Shown piece by piece: positions 1-6,392 of a stretch of DNA of 9,552 bases (position 1 is its first letter; each line of letters opens with the position of its first letter). The position numbers were made by a program, and so were the translations under genes. The notes beneath the pieces are model-generated. The model was not told the DNA's origin and did no database searches. It saw only the letters and a program-made list of their open reading frames with translations. The stretch comes from an uncultured bacterium (GTDB lineage Bacteria; Acidobacteriota; Thermoanaerobaculia; Multivoradales; JAHEKO01), in NCBI GenBank assembly GCA_938016625.1, contig CALILB010000132.1:1-9552 (forward strand), written 5' to 3'.

Positions 1-381
1 GACGAGGCGTTCGGCTCGTTCGACGACTTCAAGACAAAGTTCAAGCAGGCCGGCATGACGCAGTTCGGTAGCGGCTGGGCCTGGCTCGTGGTCAATGGCA
101 AAGGAGATCTCGAGGTCACCAAAACCCCGAATCAGGACAGCCCCCTGACCGCAGGACTGGTGCCGATCCTCGGTGTCGACGTCTGGGAACATGCCTACTA
201 CCTGAACTACCAGAACCGTCGGGCGGACTACATCGATGCCTGGTGGAACGTCGTCGACTGGGCGCAGGTCGAGGTCTACTACGGACTCATCAAGATCGCC
301 GGTGGCATAGCTGACCTGAGTGATTGGGCCGCGGCCAAAATCGCCAAGTTGGAGGAGGCCCTCAGCTCGATCACCGACTGA
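1..381 (+). CDS. sodA: Superoxide dismutase, Mn-type, C-terminal part (5' end outside window)
   Basis: The reading frame is open from base 1, so the N-terminal domain with the first two metal-ligand histidines is missing. The visible 126 residues form the C-terminal alpha/beta domain of the Fe/Mn superoxide dismutase family, which converts superoxide to hydrogen peroxide and oxygen. The GSGWAWL motif is at residues 23-29 and the signature DVWEHAYY at 60-67, giving metal ligands Asp60 and His64 of the fragment. NQDSPL at 44-49 places a glutamine (Gln45) where Mn enzymes carry their outer-sphere Gln; Fe enzymes usually have Ala or Gly there. I therefore infer Mn or cambialistic use, though metal choice cannot be settled from sequence. 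After WWNVVDW (81-87) the protein runs on for 39 residues, more than the 10-20 typical of the family. No signal peptide can be judged. Confidence 0.95.
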   Translation, partial: DEAFGSFDDFKTKFKQAGMTQFGSGWAWLVVNGKGDLEVTKTPNQDSPLTAGLVPILGVDVWEHAYYLNYQNRRADYIDAWWNVVDWAQVEVYYGLIKIAGGIADLSDWAAAKIAKLEEALSSITD

Positions 382-410
382 GGATCGCCTCCAAAGCCGG
401 GTCAAAGGGG

Positions 411-434
411 GCAGCGAGGTCGCCGCCTCGTTGC
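411..434 (+). terminator. Weak candidate terminator hairpin after the superoxide dismutase
   Basis: A 9-bp stem (GCAGCGAGG at 411-419 paired with CCTCGTTGC at 426-434, one G-T wobble) encloses a six-base loop, 30 bases after the superoxide dismutase stop. It is not followed by a convincing T-run (TGTATCTGG), so intrinsic termination here is only a possibility. The stronger hairpin at 505-526 may serve both converging genes. Confidence 0.3.
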
Positions 435-491
435 TGTATCTGGCCACCTGCCCGAGCCCAGCCCAAGGGTGGTGGTCCAATGGAAGCTGAA

Positions 492-526
492 CAGAAACAA
501 GAAAGGGCGGGCCCGAAGGCCCGCCC
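492..526 (-). terminator. Strong rho-independent terminator of the sulfatase gene
   Basis: A perfect 9-bp GC-only inverted repeat, GGGCGGGCC (505-513) and GGCCCGCCC (518-526), encloses a CGAA tetraloop. Read on the minus strand it begins 21 bases past the sulfatase stop and is followed by the T-rich tract TTTCTTGTTTCTG (504-492), the arrangement expected of an intrinsic terminator. On the plus strand no T-run follows, but the stem could still help stop transcripts from the superoxide dismutase gene, which converges on this point. Confidence 0.8.
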
Positions 527-547
527 GTCCGATTTCGTCAATCGACG

Positions 548-2116
548 TCAGCGCTCGCCGGGTGAGCTCATCTTCTCCATCACTTTGTCGATCGAGAAGC
601 TTCCCGGCTTCATGCGGGGAGGGTACTCCTCGAAGCTCGCCAGGAACTTCCCAACGAAGGCCTGCGCCGGAACCATAAGGTAGGCCTTGTCGATCAGCCA
701 GTCGTAGTAGGTGTTCGAGGTGAAATAGGCGCGTTCATAGGGATCGCGGCGCAGGTTGAAGAGGATCGGTGCGCGGAGTGGGATCCACGGATCCATCCAG
801 ACCGCGAGGGTTCCCATTGTTTTCTGCTGCAGGAAGATGAGCTTCCAGTCCCCGTAGCGCAGGGCGGTCAGGTCCCCCGTGTCCGAGAAGTAGAAGATCT
901 CCTCGCGCGGGCTCGGGATGGTCTGCGGGTTCTCGAGATGGGACGTGACGTCGTAACCATCGAGGTGGACCTTGTAGTCGCGGCCGAGCGCACTCGATCT
1001 GTAGCCGTCGAGCAGATCCCGCTTGATGTTCTTCTTGCCGGCGGCAGCTAGAAAGGTGGGCAGCATGTCCATGTGGTGCACGATGCCGTTCGAGACGGAG
1101 CCGGGCTTGATGACGCCGGGCCATCGCATCAGGGCCGGCACGCGCCAGCCACCTTCCCAGTTGGAGTTCTTCTCACCCTGGAACGGCGTGGCGGCGGCGT
1201 CGGGCCACGTGTTGTAGTGCGGTCCGTTGTCCGTCGAGTAGTGGACGATCGTGTTGTCGGCGATACCGAGCTCGTCTAACAAATCGAGGAACAGGCCGAT
1301 GTGCAGGTCGTGCTCGATCATTCCGGCCTGATACTCGTCCACATGATGGCCGGCGATCTCGTCCGCCTTCTTCCGCATCGGGTCGCCAACGTGCGTCCGG
1401 AAATGCATCCGGGTGCCGTTCCACCAGACGAAGAAAGGCTTGCCCGCCTCGTGCTGGCGACGGATGAAGTCGATCGCGGCCGCGCTTGTCTCGTCGTCGA
1501 CGGTCTCCATCCGCTTTTTGGTGAGCGGACCCGTGTCTTCGATTCGCCCGTCCGCGAAGCTATGAATCACGCCGCGCGGACCGAAGGCTTCTCTGAACGT
1601 CCGACCGTCGGCCAGGACCAGGTCGTTCGGGTAGTCCTCGTCCTCCGGCTCTTCTTCCGCGTTCAGGTGGTAGAGGTTGCCGAGAAACTCGTCGAAGCCG
1701 TGGTTGGTCGGCAGGTGCTCATCGCGGTCGCCGAAGTGGTTCTTGCCGAACTGGCCGGTGGCGTAGCCCTGGTCCTTCAGCAGCCCGGCGATCGTCGGGT
1801 CGAGAACATTGATCCCCTCCTTGGCGCCCGGCATACCGACCTTGGAGAGCCCGGATCGGAACACGCTCTGGCCGAGCATGAACGAGGAGCGACCTGCTGT
1901 ACAGGACTGCTCACCATAATAGTCGGTGAAGAGTATGCCCTCCTCAGCGATACGGTCGATGTTCGGGGTCTGGTAGCCCATCAGGCCCCGCGTGTAGGCG
2001 CTGATATTGGACTGGCCGATATCGTCTCCCCAGATCACCAGGATGTTGGGTTTGTCCTGGGCCTGCGCGGCGACGGATATCGCCGACAGGACCAAGAGGG
2101 TGAGCACTCGTTTCAT
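548..2116 (-). CDS. Secreted type I sulfatase (arylsulfatase family)
   Basis: Hydrolyses sulfate esters; the substrate cannot be told from sequence. The 522-residue product opens with a signal peptide (MKRVLTLLVLSAISVAAQAQ, likely cut after Ala19), so it acts in the periplasm or outside. Asp31-Asp32 (WGDD) are metal ligands. SCTAGRSS gives Cys72 in a C-x-A-x-R context, which fits the C-x-(P/A)-x-R signal for conversion to formylglycine by the formylglycine-generating enzyme. GKNHFG supplies Lys125 and His127, STDNG supplies Asp296-Asn297, and GEK supplies Lys316, so the alkaline-phosphatase-fold active site looks complete. A 22-codon longer start (2182) exists. I prefer 2116 because AAGGAG lies nine bases upstream and a signal peptide begins exactly there. 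No maturase gene lies in the window, and no frameshift is visible. Confidence in the family is high. Confidence 0.95.
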   Translation of the reverse strand: MKRVLTLLVLSAISVAAQAQDKPNILVIWGDDIGQSNISAYTRGLMGYQTPNIDRIAEEGILFTDYYGEQSCTAGRSSFMLGQSVFRSGLSKVGMPGAKEGINVLDPTIAGLLKDQGYATGQFGKNHFGDRDEHLPTNHGFDEFLGNLYHLNAEEEPEDEDYPNDLVLADGRTFREAFGPRGVIHSFADGRIEDTGPLTKKRMETVDDETSAAAIDFIRRQHEAGKPFFVWWNGTRMHFRTHVGDPMRKKADEIAGHHVDEYQAGMIEHDLHIGLFLDLLDELGIADNTIVHYSTDNGPHYNTWPDAAATPFQGEKNSNWEGGWRVPALMRWPGVIKPGSVSNGIVHHMDMLPTFLAAAGKKNIKRDLLDGYRSSALGRDYKVHLDGYDVTSHLENPQTIPSPREEIFYFSDTGDLTALRYGDWKLIFLQQKTMGTLAVWMDPWIPLRAPILFNLRRDPYERAYFTSNTYYDWLIDKAYLMVPAQAFVGKFLASFEEYPPRMKPGSFSIDKVMEKMSSPGER

Positions 2117-2125
2117 GTTGAATTT

Positions 2126-2131
2126 CTCCTT
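2126..2131 (-). promoter_or_regulatory. Ribosome binding site deciding the sulfatase start
   Basis: AAGGAG on the minus strand lies nine bases before the ATG at 2116. It supports this start over the upstream in-frame ATG at 2182, which would bury the signal peptide behind 22 polar residues. Confidence 0.75.
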
Positions 2132-2196
2132 TTCTATCGAGTCCGTCGCGCGACACGAACCCGTCGCAATCGGATGGCTCAATTGTTCGTGTAGCC

Positions 2197-2226
2197 AGTA
2201 TATGTGCTGACCACCCGATCACTCAA
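2197..2226 (-). promoter_or_regulatory. Probable sigma-70-type promoter of the sulfatase
   Basis: On the minus strand TTGAGT (2226-2221) and TATACT (2202-2197) are separated by 18 bases, each close to the -35 and -10 consensus. Transcription would start near 2190, leaving a leader of roughly 75 bases. The -35 box touches the end of the palindrome-like site at 2226-2243. This is a pattern match only. Confidence 0.45.
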
Positions 2227-2243
2227 TTGGACCTTGGTCGCAT
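2226..2243. promoter_or_regulatory. Operator-like site between sulfatase and BrkB genes
   Basis: ATTGGACCTTGGTCGCAT matches 16 of 18 bases of the reverse complement of the perfect palindrome at 8136-8153, including 14 consecutive bases. It lies in the 163-base gap between two divergent genes, abutting the likely -35 of the sulfatase and overlapping the possible BrkB promoter. I infer a binding site for a dimeric regulator acting on one or both genes. The regulator is not identifiable from the window. Confidence 0.4.
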
Positions 2244-2257
2244 ACCCCACCTATCAT
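2227..2257 (+). promoter_or_regulatory. Possible weak promoter of the BrkB-family gene
   Basis: TATCAT (2252-2257) matches five of six -10 positions. TTGGAC (2227-2232) is a poor -35 at a long 19-base spacing. If used, transcription would start around 2264 and leave a leader of only about 16 bases, which fits the absence of a clear ribosome binding site before the ATG at 2280. Confidence 0.25.
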
Positions 2258-2279
2258 TGCGCTGGACACGGGCTTTTAG

Positions 2280-3170
2280 ATGCGAAGTGAAGATTCCCCA
2301 GGAGCGGGTGGATGGGGGAGGGAGTTCGGCCTCCTCGTCGAGGCGGTCCGGGAGGCATCTCACGACCACGCGAAAGATCTCGCGGCGGCTATTGCCTTCT
2401 GGGCCTTTTTCTCCATCTTCCCCCTGCTGATAGCTGTCTTTTCGCTGGCCGGCTACTTCCTCCTGTCATCTGAGGTGCAGGCCCGCATCTACGAAGTGGT
2501 GACCGACATGTTCCCCGGCAGCGCCAGCCTGGTGAAGGACAACCTCGACGCCGTGGTCCAATATCGCGGCACCATGAGCTGGGTAGGTATCGGTGGCCTG
2601 CTCTGGACGGCCACCAAGGGTTTCGGAGCCATCACCCGGGCCGTAAACCGGGCCCTAGGGGCCAAGCGAACTCACCATTTCCTGCTGTCGAAGGTGCGCT
2701 ATTTCTTCATGGCCGTCGCCGTTTCGATACTGGCGATCACGTCGATCGGCATTACGGTGGCATTGGAGATCGTCCTCGAACCTTCGTTTCTCACTCGTTT
2801 TGGAATCGAAGCGGTCGAGATATCACGCCTCAAGAGCTTGATTTTGAGCTTCCTCCTGATCTTTCTGACCTTCGCCTTGATCTACAAGCTCGCCCCCTAC
2901 GTGAAGGTCCGCTGGCGACAGGTTCTGCCCGGGGCGCTTGTTGCTGCGGTGCTGTTCGAACTCGTCAAGACCGCGTTCGTGGTCTATCTGGATCGCATCG
3001 CTGATTTCGAGGCGGTCTACGGCTCGCTGTCGTCGATCATCGTGCTGCTCCTGTGGCTCTATCTTTCAGCACTCATCCTGGTCTACGGCGCCGAGTACAG
3101 CATCGTGCGCTCGCAGGCGAGCTCAGTGGCAACTGAGACAGCCCCCGGAGGTGCTAAGTCAGCGCACTGA
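2280..3170 (+). CDS. YihY/virulence factor BrkB family inner-membrane protein
   Basis: A 296-residue integral membrane protein of the YihY/BrkB family, often mislabelled ribonuclease BN; its molecular function is still unclear. I estimate about six membrane segments near residues 38-60, 101-118, 140-165, 186-206, 215-237 and 248-272. Family hallmarks are the AAAIAFWAFFSIFPLLI stretch (36-52), RAVNRALG (120-127), YKLAPYVKVRWRQVLPGAL (202-220) and the late YGSLSSIIVLLLWLYLSA stretch (247-264) followed by GAEYS. The length is typical of the family. The ATG at 2280 directly follows an in-frame TAG, so no longer start exists, and no strong Shine-Dalgarno site precedes it. It diverges from the sulfatase gene and may share its regulatory region. 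The last 15 residues are a polar tail. Confidence 0.93.
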   Translation: MRSEDSPGAGGWGREFGLLVEAVREASHDHAKDLAAAIAFWAFFSIFPLLIAVFSLAGYFLLSSEVQARIYEVVTDMFPGSASLVKDNLDAVVQYRGTMSWVGIGGLLWTATKGFGAITRAVNRALGAKRTHHFLLSKVRYFFMAVAVSILAITSIGITVALEIVLEPSFLTRFGIEAVEISRLKSLILSFLLIFLTFALIYKLAPYVKVRWRQVLPGALVAAVLFELVKTAFVVYLDRIADFEAVYGSLSSIIVLLLWLYLSALILVYGAEYSIVRSQASSVATETAPGGAKSAH

Positions 3171-3205
3171 GTAACGTGTGTTGAATGGGGGAAATAGCGA
3201 TAACC

Positions 3206-3346
3206 CCGGGGGGCCTGTGCGGCCTGGAAGTCGTCGAGCTTCTTCTTGGCCCGGTCTCCAGCGGCATCGAGCTTTGCTCTTAGTTGTGAGGGAACATAAT
3301 TCTCGTCAGCTGCTTCAATGACTCGAGGGAAGCTCGTTTCCGACCA
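3206..3346 (-). pseudogene. Possible decayed coding fragment antisense between BrkB and peptidase genes
   Basis: The minus strand of this gap reads without stops as a plausible hydrophilic, helical peptide: ADENYVPSQLRAKLDA (residues 13-28 of the 47 shown) followed by AGDRAKKKLDDFQAAQAPR. Its 3' half prefers G or C at third positions, as the real genes here do. I see no start codon, and its frame runs on into the antisense of the BrkB gene without a natural end. It may be a remnant of a lost gene or a chance open frame. I do not recognise a family. Confidence 0.25.
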
Positions 3347-3366
3347 AGATAAGATGGGCAGGCAAG

Positions 3367-4095
3367 ATGGAAGACATCTTCTTCTACGTCGTGGCCGGCG
3401 CCGCCCTCCTCTTCTCGCTGGTGGTACGGCGGAAGCTCGATTCGACCTATCGTCGCTGGGGCGAGATCCGTAACAGCGCCAACATCACCGGCGCGCAGAC
3501 ATCAAAGGCGATCCTCGACGCCAATCGGATGGGTCGTGTGCGGATCAGACCGATTCGGGGCAAGCTGAGCGACCACTACAACCCGCGCAACAAGACCATC
3601 CGACTCTCAGAACCGGTTTATGGGGTGCCGAGCGTCGCCGCCATGGCGATAGCAGCACACGAATCGGGTCACGCGATCCAAGACGATGTCGACTACGCTC
3701 CGCTCGAGGTACGGACCTTTCTGGCACCAGTGGCGGCTGCCGGTGCCAGATTTGGCCTGCCAGCGGCCATCTTCGGCTCGTTTCTGGGCATCCCTTCGCT
3801 CGTACAGCTCGGCATAATCGCCTATGCCGGCGCTCTGCTGCTCCAGTTCCTGACACTGCCCGTCGAGCTCAACGCCAGCAAGCGGGCGCAGCGGCAGCTC
3901 GAAAAGCTCCAACTGATGGGTGAGCAGGAGAGAAAGGGTGTCCACGACGTGCTGCGCGCTGCCGCGATGACCTACGTCGCCGGGGCCGCCTCGTCGGCGG
4001 GCTACGTCCTTTACCTGGCCATCCTCGGCAGCCGTTGGATCTTTCGCAGGCCTCCGCTACAAAACCCTATTCTGAAGCCACCACCGGTGGTTTAG
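3367..4095 (+). CDS. Membrane-bound zinc metallopeptidase, YugP type (Zn_peptidase_2)
   Basis: A 242-residue predicted membrane protease of the neutral zinc metallopeptidase family 2 (PF04298, exemplified by Bacillus YugP), whose substrates are unknown. An N-terminal membrane anchor spans about residues 3-20. AAHESGHAIQ (97-105) carries the HExxH zinc motif, with His98, Glu99 and His102. LPVELNASKRA (164-174) contains the downstream glutamate (Glu167) expected as third ligand. Hydrophobic stretches at about 116-140, 145-163 and 203-220 are further membrane segments. The region YNPRNKTIRLSEPVYG (71-86) is also characteristic. The ATG at 3367 has only a weak AGG six bases upstream. The HAD phosphatase gene starts 90 bases downstream on the same strand, so co-transcription is possible but not shown. 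Confidence 0.9.
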   Translation: MEDIFFYVVAGAALLFSLVVRRKLDSTYRRWGEIRNSANITGAQTSKAILDANRMGRVRIRPIRGKLSDHYNPRNKTIRLSEPVYGVPSVAAMAIAAHESGHAIQDDVDYAPLEVRTFLAPVAAAGARFGLPAAIFGSFLGIPSLVQLGIIAYAGALLLQFLTLPVELNASKRAQRQLEKLQLMGEQERKGVHDVLRAAAMTYVAGAASSAGYVLYLAILGSRWIFRRPPLQNPILKPPPVV

Positions 4096-4185
4096 CAGGA
4101 TCTGGGAACGGACGCGATGATCGAGAGCCTGTCCGAATGACCTTCGCGAATAGGCCGCCGGTCGCCAACCATAAGGAGACAAAAC

Positions 4186-5235
4186 ATGGGCACATTCGGT
4201 AGGACCGCTCTGAAGCGGACGAGGACGACGTTCGGAATGGCGTTGATGATGCTGGCACTAGCCGTGGGCTGCGCCCAGCCGGATGGGGAGCCGGAGCCGG
4301 TCGAATCGGCCGCAGTGGATCCCCTCCCCTCCTGGAACGAGGGACAAGCCAAGCAGTCGATCCTCGACTTCGTCACGCGAGTCACCGGTCCAGCGAGCCC
4401 CGACTTTGTGCCGGAGGCGGACCGGATCGCCACCTTCGACAACGACGGCACTTTGTGGGCCGAGCAACCGCTCTACTTCCAGTTTTTCTTTACCTTGGAT
4501 CGCGTCCGCTCGCTGGCCGAGGAACATCCCGAGTGGCGCACCGAGCAGCCGTTCAAAGCAATCCTCGAGGAGGATCGGGAAGCCCTGGCAGGAATGGGAC
4601 ATGCGGAGCTTGGCCAGCTCCTGGCGGCGACCCACGCCGGCATGACCGCCGAGGAGTTCAGCTCGATCGGCCGGCAATGGCTGGACTCCGCCCGGCACCC
4701 CCGTTTCGACCGGCCCTTCGACACCTGCATCTACCAGCCGATGCTCGAGGTGCTCGACTACCTGCGCGCCAACGGATTCACCACCTTCATCGTCTCCGCC
4801 GGCGGCATCGAGTTCATGCGCACTTTTGCCGAGGAAGCCTACGGTATCCCCCGGAATCAAGTGGTAGGCAGCAGTGCCGAGACTGAGTTCCGTCTAGAGG
4901 GCGATAAATCCTTCCTGATGCGCCTGCCTGAGGCCGCCTTTGTCGACGACAAGGCAGCCAAGCCGGTGGCGATCAACCGCCATATCGGCCGGCGGCCGAT
5001 CGCCGCCTTCGGCAATTCGGACGGCGACCTGCAGATGCTTCAGTACGCCACCGGCGCTGATGGGCCCGGTCTCGCGGTCCTCGTCCATCACGACGATGCC
5101 GAGCGCGAGTACGCCTACGACCGGGGCTCGAAGATCGGTGGTCTGGACAAGGCGCTGGACGAGGCCGAGGCTCGTGGCTGGACAGTGGTCAGCATGCGAG
5201 ACGACTGGAGGACGATCTTTCCATCTGCGGACTGA
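4186..5235 (+). CDS. HAD-superfamily phosphatase, probable lipoprotein
   Basis: A 349-residue haloacid dehalogenase-type hydrolase, most like the phosphoserine-phosphatase group; the substrate is unknown. Motif I is FDNDGT, with nucleophile Asp85 and general acid/base Asp87. Motif II is FIVSAGG with Ser204. Motif III is probably Lys256 or Lys259 in DDKAAKP. Motif IV is GNSDGD (276-281). The helical stretch 91-190 would be the cap. The N-terminus has basic residues, a hydrophobic core (17-27) and LAVGC, a near-lipobox with Cys29, then an acidic proline-rich linker, suggesting a membrane-tethered exported enzyme. The residue at -3 from the cysteine is Ala, so the lipobox is slightly off consensus. 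AAGGAG lies about eight bases before the ATG. A 3' fragment of a second copy survives at 6349-6390. It converges with the lipid kinase gene. Confidence 0.9.
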   Translation: MGTFGRTALKRTRTTFGMALMMLALAVGCAQPDGEPEPVESAAVDPLPSWNEGQAKQSILDFVTRVTGPASPDFVPEADRIATFDNDGTLWAEQPLYFQFFFTLDRVRSLAEEHPEWRTEQPFKAILEEDREALAGMGHAELGQLLAATHAGMTAEEFSSIGRQWLDSARHPRFDRPFDTCIYQPMLEVLDYLRANGFTTFIVSAGGIEFMRTFAEEAYGIPRNQVVGSSAETEFRLEGDKSFLMRLPEAAFVDDKAAKPVAINRHIGRRPIAAFGNSDGDLQMLQYATGADGPGLAVLVHHDDAEREYAYDRGSKIGGLDKALDEAEARGWTVVSMRDDWRTIFPSAD

Positions 5236-5303
5236 ACCTCAATGGACCAACCATTCGATCGGTCACGAAACGAAATGGGTGCAAGATCAGCTGGAGCGAT
5301 CGC

Positions 5304-6191
5304 CTAGTAGGCGACCTTCAGATGGCGCGGCAGAACCGAGAAACGGAGCCGCTTCCTCAGGATCGGCTCGCCATCGAGGTTGCAGTGGAGCTTCTCTTTC
5401 GACTCGATGGTAAAGGCCGGCAGTTGGCGGTAGATGATTTCGGTGTTGTCGGGGTTCAAAGGATCTTTGACCTCTGCCGCCAGTTTGGTGAGATCGGGCT
5501 TCGGACGGTAGGTGAGTACCGCGAGGTCGAGGAGCCCGTCATCGACGGCGGCAGCCGGCCCGACTTCGAAGCCACCACCTGCATAGCGGTTGTTGCTCAC
5601 CGCCATCAGGAGCATTTGGCCGGCCACCGGTTCCTCACCCGGTACGATCAACTGACCCTCGTAGGGGGTTAGGTTGGCTGCTTTTGCAAGGCCCATGATG
5701 GTGTAGGCGAGCCCGCCAAGGGCTTTCTTCATCCCGATCGGCGTGGTTGCCGTGATATAGGCGCCGAACCCCGCGCTGGCGACATTGATGAAGTATCGCT
5801 TGTTCACCTTGGCGACATCCATCCGCCGGCCTTTACGGGTGCAGGCGATCCGTAGGCACTCGGCGAGGTCGTCCGTTGGCAGTCCACAGCCACGGGCGAA
5901 GTCATTCGCCGTTCCGAGCGGCAGGATGCCCAGCGTGGCCTTGGGCTTGCGTTTGCCCTTGCCGACGAGCGCGCTGGCCACGGCGTTGATTGTGCCATCG
6001 CCGCCGCCCGCGATGATGCGCTGGGCGCCATGGTCGAGCGCCTCCTGAACCACGGGACCCTTGTCCTTTTTGTTCCACGGGATTCGTACCCGGAGGTCGA
6101 TCCCTTCGCTCCGCACGGCCTTGACCGCGGCCTTGACCGGCAGCTCGTTGGCCGACTTGCGGTGCAGTATTAGACAGGTCTTCTCCGTCAT
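5304..6191 (-). CDS. yegS: YegS-type lipid kinase (diacylglycerol kinase catalytic domain)
   Basis: A 295-residue lipid kinase of the YegS/BmrU/DagK group, which phosphorylates lipids such as phosphatidylglycerol or diacylglycerol at the inner face of the membrane. The ATP-binding GGGDGT motif is at 62-67, PLGTANDFA at 91-99, FINVASAGFG at 134-143, VDDGLLDL at 216-223 and NLDGEP at 271-276. The order and wording closely follow Escherichia coli YegS, including the opening ILHRKSANELP and IPWNKKD, so I use the symbol. The actual lipid substrate is not proven. An upstream in-frame ATG at 6224 exists, but GGAGGAGGA sits immediately before the ATG at 6191, which also matches the family's N-terminus. 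The frame is intact. It follows the ABC1 kinase gene on the same strand after 201 bases. Confidence 0.95.
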   Translation of the reverse strand: MTEKTCLILHRKSANELPVKAAVKAVRSEGIDLRVRIPWNKKDKGPVVQEALDHGAQRIIAGGGDGTINAVASALVGKGKRKPKATLGILPLGTANDFARGCGLPTDDLAECLRIACTRKGRRMDVAKVNKRYFINVASAGFGAYITATTPIGMKKALGGLAYTIMGLAKAANLTPYEGQLIVPGEEPVAGQMLLMAVSNNRYAGGGFEVGPAAAVDDGLLDLAVLTYRPKPDLTKLAAEVKDPLNPDNTEIIYRQLPAFTIESKEKLHCNLDGEPILRKRLRFSVLPRHLKVAY

Positions 6192-6194
6192 CGG

Positions 6195-6203
6195 TCCTCC
6201 TCC
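6195..6203 (-). promoter_or_regulatory. Strong ribosome binding site deciding the yegS start
   Basis: GGAGGAGGA on the minus strand lies three bases before the ATG at 6191, with the AGGAGG core reachable at normal spacing. It would fall inside the coding sequence if the upstream ATG at 6224 were used, so it favours the shorter protein. Confidence 0.75.
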
Positions 6204-6348
6204 AACTCTTTCCCTCTCGGCCATCGGACGTCGATTTGGCCGACGTCTTGTGCACTTCCTGTCGGCTACCTCGCGAAGATCACAATGCTATCCTAGGGGT
6301 TAACTCGAAAGTAACCGTCGCCGTCGACAAGACCGTCTCCGATCGCCC

Positions 6349-6390
6349 AAGCGAAACGACTGGAAGACGCTCTTCCCATCCGCGGAATGA
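6349..6390 (+). pseudogene. 3'-terminal remnant of a second HAD phosphatase gene
   Basis: Reading from 6349, the frame encodes KRNDWKTLFPSAE and a TGA stop. The intact HAD phosphatase ends MRDDWRTIFPSAD and TGA. At DNA level 38 of 44 bases agree (5192-5235 plus following bases against 6347-6390 and following), and most differences are conservative or synonymous, which indicates that this was once translated. Upstream the frame runs only to a TAA at 6301 and loses similarity, and no start or catalytic motif remains. The stop lies two bases before the end of the convergent ABC1 kinase gene. Confidence 0.7.
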
Positions 6391-6392
6391 AC

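Noticed and set aside
1301..2194. Long plus-strand open frame of 297 codons opposite the sulfatase
   Set aside because: It is the mirror of a well-conserved sulfatase in GC-rich DNA, its translation is Val/Arg/Glu-heavy with no domain, and no ribosome binding site precedes it.
4080..4091. Palindrome ACCACCGGTGGT at the zinc peptidase stop, considered as a terminator
   Set aside because: It leaves almost no loop and only three T bases follow, two of them next to the stop codon.
4258..4860. Minus-strand open frame of 200 codons opposite the HAD phosphatase
   Set aside because: All HAD motifs lie in the plus frame, so this is an antisense shadow caused by high GC.
5241..5255. AATGG-ACCAA-CCATT containing TGGACCAA, considered as a third copy of the operator
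   Set aside because: Only eight bases agree with the palindrome and the site lies between two converging gene ends, where an operator is unlikely.
5300..5314. Five-bp hairpin TCGCC-TAGTA-GGCGA at the yegS stop
   Set aside because: It is too short for an intrinsic terminator and has no T-run on either strand.
6311..6342. About 25 of 32 bases similar to 8414-8445 (core TCGCCGTC-ACAAG-GTCTCCGA)
   Set aside because: A match of this strength can be expected by chance in a window this size and GC content, and neither copy has a clear role.
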